DNA from: Leptoclinus maculatus
Taxonomy: Eukaryota; Chordata; Actinopteri; Perciformes; Stichaeidae
Assembly: GCA_032191485.1 (NCBI GenBank)
Contig: JAVDOI010000009.1
Coordinates: 21,614,343 to 21,678,342 of the forward strand
Length of the DNA stretch: 64,000 bases
Direction: 5' to 3'
Below the pieces are notes generated by a model. That model was not told where the DNA came from, made no database searches, and worked only from the letters and a program-made list of their open reading frames with translations. Positions 9,583 through 20,900 of the stretch are shown in pieces. Numbering within the stretch: position 1 is the stretch's first letter; each line of letters starts with the position of its first letter. Position numbers and translations under genes: made by a program.

Positions 9583-12500
9583 CTGGAAGAGTTCAGAGAT
9601 GAAGAGAGTCAGATGCATGATAACTACTGTAAATACATGCATGCACATTAGATGTGCGTGTGTGTGTGTGTGTGTGTTTCTGACCTGCAGAGACAAAGAG
9701 TATACCCGCGCAGAGGATGACGTTGTAACGTGACTTGTAGAACTCGCTGGCAGCCACACATACACCTCCGAGAAATAACAGTCCCACACTGAGGATGGGG
9801 AAGAGGCTGGAGGCTCGTACTGCGCCTGAGGAGAGGAGAATGGGTGTGTATGTAAAACTTGAATACCTGAGACTTGCACTATAGTTGTTATGGATCTCGC
9901 AGTTACATGTGCACATTTGTTACCCACGTAGTAAATACTCTGCAGCATCCTGCTCATAGTCTGCATCTTCAGCAAAGTGATCGATGTCTTTGCAAACGCC
10001 CCGAAAAGTCCCTGCAGACAAGAGGAAGACAAAGAAATACATTACAGTACATCCATTTGATAACTTCTTCGGCTCTGTGTCACTCTGCTCTGTATCAGTT
10101 TATAACATGACATATATACATGGAAATGTGTTTGACCCAGCACACTCTATCTTCTCTAACAATGACTTGCATATTGAATGTGATGCTACCAACTGATTGG
10201 CTGTATCGATTTTTTTTCCCCCTGCTTTTATACACGCAGAGGCTAATTTTGACATTTCTCTCATCTCAATTTTAGTTCACTATGAATCCAATTAAGACTG
10301 AATATGTTTCTGAAAAAAAAAAACAAGTCACCACAATAACGATCTATCCATCCATAATAAACTAATGATACGAGGATGTTTTCTATATTAGAACTCACAC
10401 GATAGGACACGTTCAATAAAACAGTTAGAGGCATTTTGAACTTACCAACCTTCATGTTTCACTTTCAAAGAGCAGACTGAAGGGACCTCACATTAGTGCT
10501 GATAGTGCACTTATTTACTTGTTGGCCTTGTAGCACTTAGAGGTAATTATGTCTAAAGACAACAAACCTCATGTTCTACTCTATATCGTTTCAGGACCTG
10601 CTAGGACTCTGAGGGGTTTTGATGGGAGTTGACTTGAGGTAATTTGTACGACTTTCCAAGAGCAGATATTCTCCTTAACCTGAGTTAAATTACTCAAAAT
10701 GACGTATTTTGGATTATTACAGAGAAAATGCTAATTTCTCTGTGTGATGATGAAAGGAGTCGTCAAATGCAGAAAAGTGAGAAAATGATCAAAGTTCCAC
10801 AGCAAACAGCTCTGTCATCCTTGAGCTTAAGTTTAGATCACTGGACAGCCAGGAGCCCCAAGTCAGCCGACCTGAGGGACCTGGAGGGAGATTAAGGGGT
10901 TAGGGGGTCAGGGCCAGCCCATTTAGGGCTTTCTAGACAAACAGGAGAACAATCAGGACTAGCTGCCACTCCAAGCGTTTTGGACGCTGGGTTTTTCCTG
11001 TTTTGGTGCCGATATTAATCATATAAAAACATCCTATAGTACAGTGAATATCTCCGGGGAGCTATGTGTTGGCAAGAAACCAAACCATAAGACAGAAATA
11101 CTCAACAGTTTGACCAATCATCACGCTTCCAAACAGACAGACTGCACTCAGAAATAAAGGTGCTAACTAGAACCATAGGGGTATTCAGCTTGTCCGATAG
11201 GAGATCCCTTTTTGGTTCCTGGTAGAACCTTTTATAGAGGTTCCACCTGGAACCCCGTTCAGATGGTTCTATACCTAGAACACAACATAAAGGGTTATAC
11301 CTACACCATCTAAGAAAGAATCCAGCCAGAACTTCCGATCACAAGTTCTAAAGAGAACCCTTCAATAAGGTAATATATGAACCCATAAACCCTGAACAGA
11401 GGGTCTATCCAGAACCTTCCGCCTTCTAAGGACGCTAAAAACAACACACCCAGGGCGTGGTACTGTACCAAAACCCCCTTTTGTGTTTCAAGGGTTTTGT
11501 CTAAAACACAATAGGGTTCCTCATGAAACATTCGAAGAACCAGGGACTGATGTGGTGCAGAGCAACCTACAACATTCCTGGCTCACAATCACAGTTTATT
11601 TGGGAGGAAGGGGGGGGGGGTTGTTGGGCTGGGTTCCTTTTAACACCCATGCTTTCAACAATACTTGAAGAACTCTTTCATCCAAAAAGGGTTCTTAAAG
11701 GGAACCCTTATTCGTGGCCAGCTACATTGTCGCAGAGTCGCAGTTGAAGTGCTGCTGAAGCTCGTTGACGGAACAGAGTGAAACAAAAACGTATCTTTGG
11801 TTGATGATACGTTTTTAAGTTGAAAGAAGTTGACACCAGCTCAACTTTGATTTGTAGCTCGTCATACCCGTGACAAAGCGACAAGTGCGGTGTGTCAGTT
11901 TGTAGTTTTGTGTCACCGGCCTCCATTGAAAATGACTTGTAGCCTTGTGGTGTGAACACAGCGTAGTAAGAACTCTTGTAGAACCCCTTTGGAACCCGTA
12001 TTTCTAAGAGTGACAACCTATAAAAGCTTTGATTTAACTCCTCTGAAGAGTCAAAAATGAGCTGCACACATCCTTCCCTCCTCCCAGTAACCTTTGGCCC
12101 AGCAGTGCCTTTCAGCATTTGCTCACACAGGGATGTATTGATAATTGTGGCCCGACATGCTGCACCGATTGACCAGTATTGATGATGTGACTCGGTCGCC
12201 ATTGTTACCGAAATAAAACTCATTCAGTGAGCTACAACTCGGCCGCGGCGAGCAGGTCAGAGAGGAAAAAGATCCCGAGAGAGCATTTATTCAAATGATT
12301 GTCAGGATACAAAGAGAGATGAGGTAACATGTTGTTCTCCTCACTCTCAGGGAGAAGAGCTATTTTCTGGGCACTTGTATTATGCAGCGTGTTTGTGTGC
12401 CGGCTCATTAGTCTTTATTCAAACAGTTACTTTAGGAGACAATTTTGTTGTAGCTTGATGTGAAAATATCTCACAGAGCTCCCATTACTCCTTTCTGTCT

Positions 12501-12726
12501 GTGGTGCTGTGTTTCATGAGTGCACACAGCCATATGTCAGGCTGCTGTCCTCGTGCGTTTGTATTTTGTATCAATGTCTTTGTTGTGCCCGTCGTGTCAC
12601 TATTTATTGTTGTAATGTGTCATCCGGAAGAAACCAACACTGCAGCCTCATCCTATAATTAGTGATAGCCTTCAGCTTCCCGTCTTTCCGTCTGCCTGCT
12701 TCTGGCTCACTGTGACACAAACTGAC

Positions 12727-12762
<36 letters not shown>

Positions 12763-12864
12763 ACACACACACTCTCACACACACAGAGGACTGTTGAAGC
12801 ATTGATGTCCTCTGCATGCTTTGTTACCTTCCCATTAAACCATTTTGGAGCTTAGCGATAGTGC

Positions 12865-12898
<34 letters not shown>

Positions 12899-14200
12899 GG
12901 GCCAGAGAGAGAGAGCTGAATATTTCCATTTCATTCAGAAAATTAACAAAGTAATTGCAACCAGAGGATATAGGATAAGAGAAAGAGGGGCGCTATTAAA
13001 AAGCAATGAATAATTGAAAATGTAATCTCCATCCATCACATATCTAAGACTTAAACTCCTTCCCCTTCCCTCCCCAAAGATGTGGACATCAATCCAAATC
13101 AAACCATGAATCCATCTGAGCTATTATATGTGATATGTTGGAGGAGATGACATTTTCTCTGAAGACTGTCAGTGCCTATCAAAAGAGTTAGAGGTTTTCA
13201 TCAGACACGGAGAGATAAAAATAAAGACTTTGACTCAAATGTATTTTTAACTGACTGCTTTGGGCTCAAAAGGCTGGTTGATGAAAGCTAGTTAACGTCT
13301 GTTTTAGCTCAAACATTGTGGAACAATCTCCCACTTAGTATCACTGCTTTTATTATCTTGTTGGGTGTAAATTCAAGTTTCTTATTAACTTTGTTTCAAC
13401 TCTTTTCTCGATCATTTGTAAATAATTAAATAGATAATATAAAACATTACCACTGTTAGAGTACTGTAAGTGGTTATTCAGTGGTTACTTAGTTCGACAG
13501 ATGTTAAGATTTTACATACAAAATATATGATAAGCTCATTATGATGTACTGGTATTGATCAAATTATTTCTAACTGTAAGATTTTACTGACATATCAAAT
13601 AATAATAATAATAATAATAACAATAATTCAATAATACTATAAAAATCACAGAAGACATTTTTCTGCATGAAGTACTTTTACTTTTGATACTTTATGTACA
13701 TTTTAACAACAGTACTTGCAGCCTACTTATTTTGAATGCTGGACTTTTACTGTAAATAAGTTATTTTTACATTGTGGTATTGATTCGTTTACCTAAATAA
13801 AGGGTCTGAATATATACTTCCTCCATCGCTGTTATTATTTTAATTCTGCAAGATCCCAGAGTTGTGATGATATAAATACAGGGAGTGATTTAAATGAACA
13901 ATTATTAGCTGTATAATATCATTTATAACGTAGGCTACTATTATATCTATAGAGCATTTATCAACCCATATAGAGACTTGATGTCTTACCCTCAGTGCAG
14001 CAGGTCCTCCACAGACCGGAGTGGGTCAGGACCTCCTCGTTCTTGCGGACGGTCTCGTTGTCGTTCTGGTTCTTGGAGCGGCACACCCCGCGGGAGTACA
14101 GCCAGTAGTCCGTGCCCACCGCGATGATCATGAGGCTGAAGGCGCAGAAAGCCCCCGCCGTGGTCAGCAGCATCATCATACCGCGGTTACACAGCCTCAT
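9029..14200 (-). CDS. cacng3: cacng3-type TARP (voltage-dependent calcium channel gamma subunit), complete
   Basis: Four exons (14200-13990, 10011-9928, 9825-9685, 9582-9029) join in phase to 329 residues (human CACNG3 has 315). The protein is a four-pass claudin-fold membrane protein: TM1 about 8-30, first extracellular loop with the THSGLWRTCC signature and an NDNET glycosylation site, TM2 about 103-124, TM3 about 133-157, TM4 about 178-202. An Arg/Ser/Tyr-rich cytoplasmic tail ends in RRTTPV, the PDZ-binding end of gamma-2/3/4/8 TARPs. These proteins traffic and gate AMPA receptors at synapses. The start is MRLCNRGMMMLLTTAGAF, matching MRMCDRGIQML of CACNG3. Position between prkcb and rbbp6 supports cacng3 over cacng2/4, although the tail is divergent. 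Confidence 0.93.
9655..9678. repeat. GT microsatellite beside cacng3 exon 3 donor
   Basis: GT repeat on plus, so CA on the transcript, beginning about 7 bases inside the intron. Confidence 0.9.
9685..9825 (-). CDS. cacng3: cacng3 exon 3 (TM2 and start of TM3)
   Basis: 141 bases encoding AVRASSLFPILSVGLLFLGG and NVILCAGILFVSAG. The donor GTCAGAAA is followed within about 7 bases by a CA repeat on the coding strand. Confidence 0.95.
9928..10011 (-). CDS. cacng3: cacng3 exon 2
   Basis: 84 bases encoding TFRGVCKDIDHFAEDADYEQ then DAAEYLL, matching [20 protein letters not shown] of CACNG3. Donor GTGGGTAA. Confidence 0.95.
11190..12010. repeat. interspersed repeat rich in GGTTC/GAACC words
   Basis: Dense recurrence of GGTTCT, AGAACC and AAGGGTTC on both strands (for example near 11215, 11240, 11690, 11975). 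It ends with GAACCCCTTTGGAACCCG and TTTCTAAGAG. The internal inverted words suggest a decayed MITE-like element; exact ends were not resolved. Confidence 0.55.
12731..12784. repeat. CA microsatellite, imperfect
   Basis: CA repeat with GA and TC interruptions in cacng3 intron 1. Confidence 0.9.
12867..12897. repeat. CAG triplet repeat, about 10 units
   Basis: Pure CAG units (CTG on the transcript of cacng3 intron 1). A plus-strand open frame through it gives poly-Gln but has no coding support. Confidence 0.9.
13990..14200 (-). CDS. cacng3: cacng3 exon 1 (start, TM1, first extracellular loop)
   Basis: 70 codons plus one base. Reads IAVGTDYWLYSRGVCRSKNQ and THSGLWRTCCTEG. Donor GTAAGACA. GGC/CTCC-rich leader upstream at 14201-14240. 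Confidence 0.95.
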
Positions 14201-14656
14201 GTCGGCCGGGCCTCCTCCTCCTCCTCCTCCTCCACAGCGAGGTGTCCTCCAGCGGACGGAGACCAGCGAGGGTTTAGAAACTGTTAAAAACTTTCCCCCG
14301 GTGTCTTGTCTTTGTGTGGATCCATTCGGCTGAAAGAAACTCAGATTGTGTGCACATCTTCTGCAACCTAAACTATAGGCCCGCTCGTGTAGTTGGATAA
14401 CTGTGCAGGTTTTCCTCTAAGCCACATGCACAAGACTAAGGTCACTGAGTTGGGAAGTTTTGTCAGAAGCACAGTTGAAGAATCAGAGAGGAAACACAGG
14501 CCGAGGGGCAAAAAGTGGAATTAAAAAAACCCACACAAATCCTCGATAAAACAAAAAGTTGTTGGGAGAAAACAGCAGCAGCAGCAGCGCTCCTCTGGAC
14601 ACCATCTAGTTGGTTGTAGCTCGACTGTGTGGTTAAGTGCAGGATAATCCCGCCCT

Positions 14657-14658
<2 letters not shown>

Positions 14659-14709
<51 letters not shown>
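14659..14709. repeat. GT microsatellite
   Basis: About 25 uninterrupted GT units upstream of cacng3 exon 1. Confidence 0.95.
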
Positions 14710-14712
<3 letters not shown>

Positions 14713-15549
14713 TTCCTGTCGCTGAGCAACATGGACGAACCTCGTAGTCTGAATCAGGTTGGTTCAGCACCATGGACAGCAGCACAGTGGTGATAATGTT
14801 AAAATGGGAGTTTTCACAAGTAAAACTTTACTTTCTTGGTTTATATGAACGTATATAAAAAAACATGGACTACGGTTAAATCATGCTTTCCATAGTAATA
14901 TTAGTATAATAAAGAAAGCCACATTACGTACTGCATTATTATGCACTAATCAAATAATCACCTATCATCATATTGAATACAAACAATGATTGACAACCAA
15001 TTGAAAGTAGCCTTTCCAATGTCAACAAGTAATGTTCATGTGTCTTTACTTCAAAGAGCACCATCTTTTACTGAAGATCAGTCAGAAGAATTATGTGAAA
15101 TAAAAACATCTAAATAGTGTCTTTACACGAAAATGCATAATAATAATGTTGAAATAGTAATACAACATCAATAAGTACCAGCTGATCAATAAGGCTGCCT
15201 TTAGTAAATGAGGTTGATAAGATATTAGATGCACTTTTACAATATTATGAAAACTTTAAATAAGGTACAGCCAGACATTTTATTTTTTTGGGACTTTTTG
15301 ATTGATATCTTAGCTGTTTACTCATTATGAGTTCTTTATAGTAACATCATCAGGGTCACATCCACCAGTAAATGGGAGAGGAGCTGTCTAAGAAGAGTCC
15401 AGGCTCCTCCATAGGAATGAATAAAAGAGTTAATGACCATATGAATATTTAAGACTTTGAATATAAAGTGAGCATCTGGGAAGAAGCCAAAGCAATCAGC
15501 ATCAACAGAAAAGATGGTTGAAGAGAAAAACAACTATTGGAATGCAGTT

Positions 15550-15592
<43 letters not shown>

Positions 15593-15742
15593 CATAGCAA
15601 ATCTCAACCACTGATTAAAACCAATAAGAGAGAACAATAAACCTTAATTTTGATTAGTTGTTGAAGTCAATTATCAAGCAAAAATGCAGAACATTTTTTA
15701 GGGTTTTTCTCACAACTGCCAATTTTCTGCTAATGAAAATGC

Positions 15743-15748
<6 letters not shown>

Positions 15749-15791
<43 letters not shown>
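15749..15791. repeat. AT microsatellite
   Basis: About 21 AT units followed by a short AC run. Confidence 0.95.
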
Positions 15792-15801
<10 letters not shown>

Positions 15802-15840
15802 AACAATTATTAAACAACTATTTAAAAAAAAAATATTTCT

Positions 15841-16266
15841 TTAAAGTTACTATGAGGAACTTTTAAGTTGTTATTAAACTGTCTTAATTTAATACTGATG
15901 TATCAGCGAGATCAGGCCAAATCACGCAAGATCACCAGAAACTCCTTCAGCTCAGACTCCAGCTGGGCCTGTTAGCGACCAGACATCACTGCCGCTTTCG
16001 AATTTCGGTGGGGAGCAAAGCTTCGCTGCGCTGGGAGCCAAAACAAACACCACACTGCTGGAGGTCCCTGCCCCATATATCTGGGGCTGCTTGAGGAAAG
16101 GGAGGCACAGGAGCACCCGAACTCGGACAGCGAAGACTGTCAGACCCTGCTGCAGTAAAATTAGTTTTTCTAAAAGGGACTCTGGAGGTCAGAAAGACAC
16201 CGATTTGTCCACAGCGACTGTCAAAAATCAAAACACAAAATTAAAGTCCCTCGTAGCAGCTTTTGT
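15841..16266. mobile_element. MITE-like element with about 24-bp terminal inverted repeats
   Basis: Left end AAAGTTACTATGAGGAACTT; the right end read on minus is AAAGCTGCTACGAGGGACTT. The ends match with a few transitions and flank about 380 bases of noncoding sequence. No transposase remnant. Confidence 0.6.
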
Positions 16267-17769
16267 TGCAACAGTCGTGATGTGTAATCTGTTATGTACA
16301 GCTGAGTAAAATACAAGAGCCAGTGTTACTGAAATGGTTTAATGATAATTCACTTTAATGTAGGTATCAGGTGTCTCTCACGCGCAGGTAAATATGGCGC
16401 ATGCAACACGTATACTGTCCTGTTACACAATTTCTTCAGGTTGCTTTATAAAAGTTGCCCTCTTCCCCTAAACCTCTTGCTTCTTTTTCTGGCCTTTTGC
16501 ATAGTAAACTGTTTATTCTCCCCTCCTTTGCCCTCTCCCTCTTGTATTACATATCTCATTTTCCATTTCTTTTCCACCTGAATGTGAGTTGGGGACAGTG
16601 GAGGAAGAGGAGGACAATGGGAGATATAAAAACGGGAAAACAAAGTAAAAAGTGACAGCTGAGTGTTGGCAGAGAGAAAGAGCAGAGAGAAAGTGAGATG
16701 GGGCTGTGACGAATATAGAAGTGTATTATAACATGACAAACACTTCTAGCTCTAGATCCCAGTCCTATTTACACATACACTGAAACACAAGTCATACAGA
16801 ATTATTACATCTACTTTATATATTCATTTGACAGAATCTCGTATTTTGCTCCACGCTTTGTAAAGCTAACTCTTTAGCATATTTCGACATTATTAGAGAC
16901 ACAGCATTCGAAGTGGAAACAAAATATGAGCATGGATATTTCAAAACTGACTTGCATCGATAAATTCAAGACACCAGAGGTTTTTTTTCCCCCTCCTCCA
17001 TGATGTCAAACTCAAATCTTAAGGGAACTACTGTACCAACAAATATGGCATGCATAGAGGAGCTGCACCACAAAGACTGTATATGCCTACACAGCACTAA
17101 ACCACTGCGTACACAGTGCCAGAGAGAAAAGAGAAGAGAGAGATTAAGCAAGAGGAAAAGACTGAGACATTTTTAAATATCGCTGCCAAACAGGCATTTG
17201 GGGGAATTTTCTTCTTCTTTTTTTTTTTTTTTTGCATCAATTCGGAAGACGAGACGTGCTTAAGACTAAGTTCAGGACTAAACTTAGACATGAGGTTACA
17301 AATCAGGATTTTCAAAAAAACCTTCCTTCCCTCCAAACCGCAGCCTTCACAGATGTGTGGATGTGTGTGTGTGTGTGTGCGTGTGTGTGTGTGTGCGTGC
17401 GCATATATGACATATTGATCATGGAATGTTCATGAGCCAACTTTTACAGGCCGAAGAGAATCAAGCAAACAAATGCACACTGTTGTTGATCGATAAGAGC
17501 ACATACACACAATTACACATTCACTATGACTCTGTATTGACCTGCTTCACCATGAGGACATGTCCCAGTGTGACCAACCAGCAGCTAAAGCCATTGTGGT
17601 GGTTTATGATTATTGTCCAGTTAAGATGCTGGTGTGGGTTGAGATGTATGAGACGTGGCGGCTTTAGCCTCAGTGGTGGTGCGATGAGATGCTGGATGAG
17701 TTGATGGCTGTGTAACTGGGCTCTACGGGTTGGAGTAAAGTCTTTTTCGGGCGGCGTCTAACCAACTCT

Positions 17770-17922
17770 TCAGACTTGTATGATGAATTCGGGGTTGGTG
17801 TAAGAGAAGCCTTGAAACTCGTTCTGGTCCAAATTCATAATGAAGAGCTTGTCTGTGGGCGTCAGCTCCACCGCCATCTTGGTGAACTCCTTGTCGAAGT
17901 TGCCGACGTCACGGCGAGATTT
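17770..17922 (-). CDS. prkcb: prkcb alternative terminal exon, betaI-type
   Basis: 50 codons and TGA. Reads KSRRDVGNFDKEFTKMAVEL then TPTDKLFIMNLDQNEFQGFS and YTNPEFIIQV, the betaI C-terminus (human ends NPEFVINV). Contains turn-motif Thr637 and hydrophobic-motif Ser656. Lies about 3.6 kb beyond the betaII exon. Confidence 0.96.
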   Translation of the reverse strand, partial: KSRRDVGNFDKEFTKMAVELTPTDKLFIMNLDQNEFQGFSYTNPEFIIQV

Positions 17923-20900
17923 CTGCAAAAGAGAGAGAAAAGGAGGAGAAAGAGAGAACGTGTTAATTAAGTGAGAGTGAATTTGTACAGTGTTTGAAAA
18001 GGCAGTTTAGAAAGAAGAAGGTTGACAACAAGCAAAAAGAACAACTCTCCCATAGCAGCACAAAGATGGAGGATGGAGAAGGAGGGAAGGGAGGATTTAG
18101 AGTTTCAGCACACAGAAAGACAATAATCTGCAGAGGTGGGACAAAGTCGACTCAAGTCCCAAGTCAAGTCAAAGTCCTAAATGTTGTGTTTAGAGTCCTA
18201 AATCATTATGTAACCTTCACCAGATATAATGCAATTTTAAATCTGTAAGCAGGTAGTACAGTACATTTACAAAAATCATTTGTATGAATAGCATTTATAA
18301 AATATTTTCTACAACCCTGCAAAATGTTATGTTTTCACACAAATTATTGTTATGAGACAGACTTTTGTGAACCTGTCCTTAGTCTAAGTGAAGTCATGTG
18401 TATTGTGGTATTGCTGAGTCTCAGTAGAGTCTAGTCCACACCTCTGATCATCTGTAAATGGAGGCGCCATCAGTCTAGAAAAACACACTTCTGATTCCAC
18501 ACAGGACTTGTCGACAAAAACCAGAAACACAATCAAAAGATGAAGAAAGACCCACCGAAACATTTCAACAGCACAAATGCAGAAAGATCCAAGACAAACT
18601 TCCGCAGCCAGAGAGAGGAAAACGTTCCAGTACAAAACAGACATGGATCGATAAAACAGACCGGCTGCAGACCAAATCACAATCGGAAAGGATTTCACAC
18701 AGGGAGGTGAAGCAGTGAGCCCCAGGCAAGACACATGTACCACACACACACAACGTCACACACAGAGCATTCAGTTTCCTACCTCCTCCTTTTTGTCTCA
18801 TCACAGGGCTTCCAGCTGAAATGAGGGGGGGAAACTTTCCTACCTTTACCACTGGTCCACAAACTCACCACTAATTCAGCTCATTTTTGTAAATGAGGCA
18901 GGTGTGACGCTGCATATTTTATCGCTGCAATGTGTTTGTTTTGTGGACGACATTTTATTTTAATCCTCCTATGTAGCTTTTTTTTAAGCAGTACTAAACA
19001 ATAAATGAATGGTTGATAACACAAAATGTAATGTATCATGTGATCAGTAACTGGTGTATATATATATATATATACACTGTATATATATGGTATATATGGA
19101 AAATGGACACTATCACACAGTTGAAATAATATAAAATCTTGATTCATGTTTTGTTTATTACACATATTAATAATTTGTTTATTTATAAAAACTTCCTCTC
19201 ACTCCACTCTCCACGGATGAAGGCCATCTTTAGAAACTTTAGAAATTTAGTAAATGGACCTTGAATTTTTGGTCAAAGTGTAATCGCTAGTATTTCAGAG
19301 GCCTCTAGCAAACACCATTTCCCATAAGCCCTAAACCACATTATGGCTCGACAAGTTTGTCGGTAATTACAGCCGCATGAACACTGTAAAAGCAGAGGTC
19401 GCAGCTAAAAATGTTGGTGACTTTCATCGATACATATAAAACCAAATTAACCGAGTACCCGCGCGGCTAAATGTTCATAGAAGTTTATAAAATCACAAAG
19501 GTAAGAAAGTATAAAAAGAAAAACGATGGCTGACTGACACCTTTCAACAGAGATTGTAATGACAGTCACAATCAAAACATTTTTAGAAGTCCGATGAATT
19601 GGAAATTGATATTTTTAGGCTTCTGTTTTTGTACAATTTGAACAAACAAGACATAACGTTTTAGTTATTTCCCCATTTCTAGTTTATGCTGAGCTAAACT
19701 AAGTTAAGCCAGCCGGCTCCTGACTCTTTAGCTTAGCTTCCAGATATGATGAGAGTTGAACTAATCTTCTCACCGAGCAAATCACCAAAAGTATGCTCTT
19801 TAAAAGTGGGTGTAGCAGCAGTAACAAGGCAGACACAGCAGAAGTAGTCTGGTAGGCACCAGTTAGTATATTATCAGTTTCCAGTCATACAGGACAAATA
19901 TACAATCCACAGAAGCACCGCTCTCATCCAGAACAATTGATCCAAATACCTCTCTGATATAGAACTCCATATATATCTATATTTTTTTCCTCATAATCTC
20001 TCTCGCTATGTCACTATTAATTAGACACCATTACGATCATCACAATAAACGCTCACTTTTTCCACCTGGCAGAATCAATCAAAGCGAGCATCTTTGTGCA
20101 TCTGTGACGTCAACATGGTGCCGCCTCCCTTTTTGATACGAGCTCAAAGAACAAGATTTGACACATTATTATAACCCTGCATCGTTTCACAGTTACAAAA
20201 AGATAATACTACCTGCCTCACAATGAAACACTTTCCGAGGGTATTGTATTGTTGGAGAACAGATAAGCTATAATGCATATTCTAATAATTACACATGTAC
20301 TGCAAAATGGCACAAGATGGCTGTCCTTCATCACAGTTGCAGAGGACAATATCTTTCCACATCCTCGTGATTCTGAACCCTACTTTTCTTTTTTTGGCAC
20401 TTTTGGACATCCTAACAAACTACCAGCTTTCACAAGACTCGTCTGATGTGAAATTCTCCCAATAAATGTTGTTTACAAGCGCAGAGATATGTCATTAAAA
20501 CACAGTGTAATGTGGTGAATGTTTTCATTAATGAGTCAGGAGAAAAAGTAATACAATGTCAGTCAAAAATCACTAACTTGACGCAGACTTACACTCTTGG
20601 TGGCTGCATGTATAAAGACGTCTATCCTCCGACTGCTTAAAAATGAAATCGGCAAAAATGTTACGCTCATCACAACACTGACGGAACAGAAAGTGTAGAA
20701 GTATTTGGTCCTATAGACAATATAAAGTCAACATTGGGAAACTGATCGGTACTCAAACAATCATAGCAAAGCAATTGGTCAGTTTTCACTTACATTGTAT
20801 GTATATTACCAAATATGTGAATATGAGTATAGTACATCATAGTACACGCATCAATATTACTGAGAGGTCGTCATAGTCAATATGCAATCACAGGGATGGT

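Larger units (their letters stand above)
10012..13989 (-). other. cacng3 intron 1, about 4 kb
   Basis: No exon seen. Holds a GGTTC/GAACC-rich repeat (11190-12010), a CA microsatellite (12731-12784), a CAG triplet run (12867-12897) and an AAT run near 13600. Confidence 0.7.
14201..17769. other. intergenic DNA between cacng3 start and prkcb 3' end
   Basis: Contains GT (14659-14709), CA (15556-15589) and AT (15749-15791) microsatellites, a MITE-like element (15841-16266) and a GT run at 17360-17400. The right part probably includes the prkcb betaI 3' UTR. No other gene seen. Confidence 0.6.

Noticed and set aside
9415..10032. 205-residue minus-strand open frame spanning cacng3 exons 2-4
   Set aside because: Wrong frame for the exons and reads through introns; the correct exons use other frames with consensus splice sites.
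12816..13013. Poly-Gln open frame
   Set aside because: CAG microsatellite in the cacng3 intron on the antisense strand.
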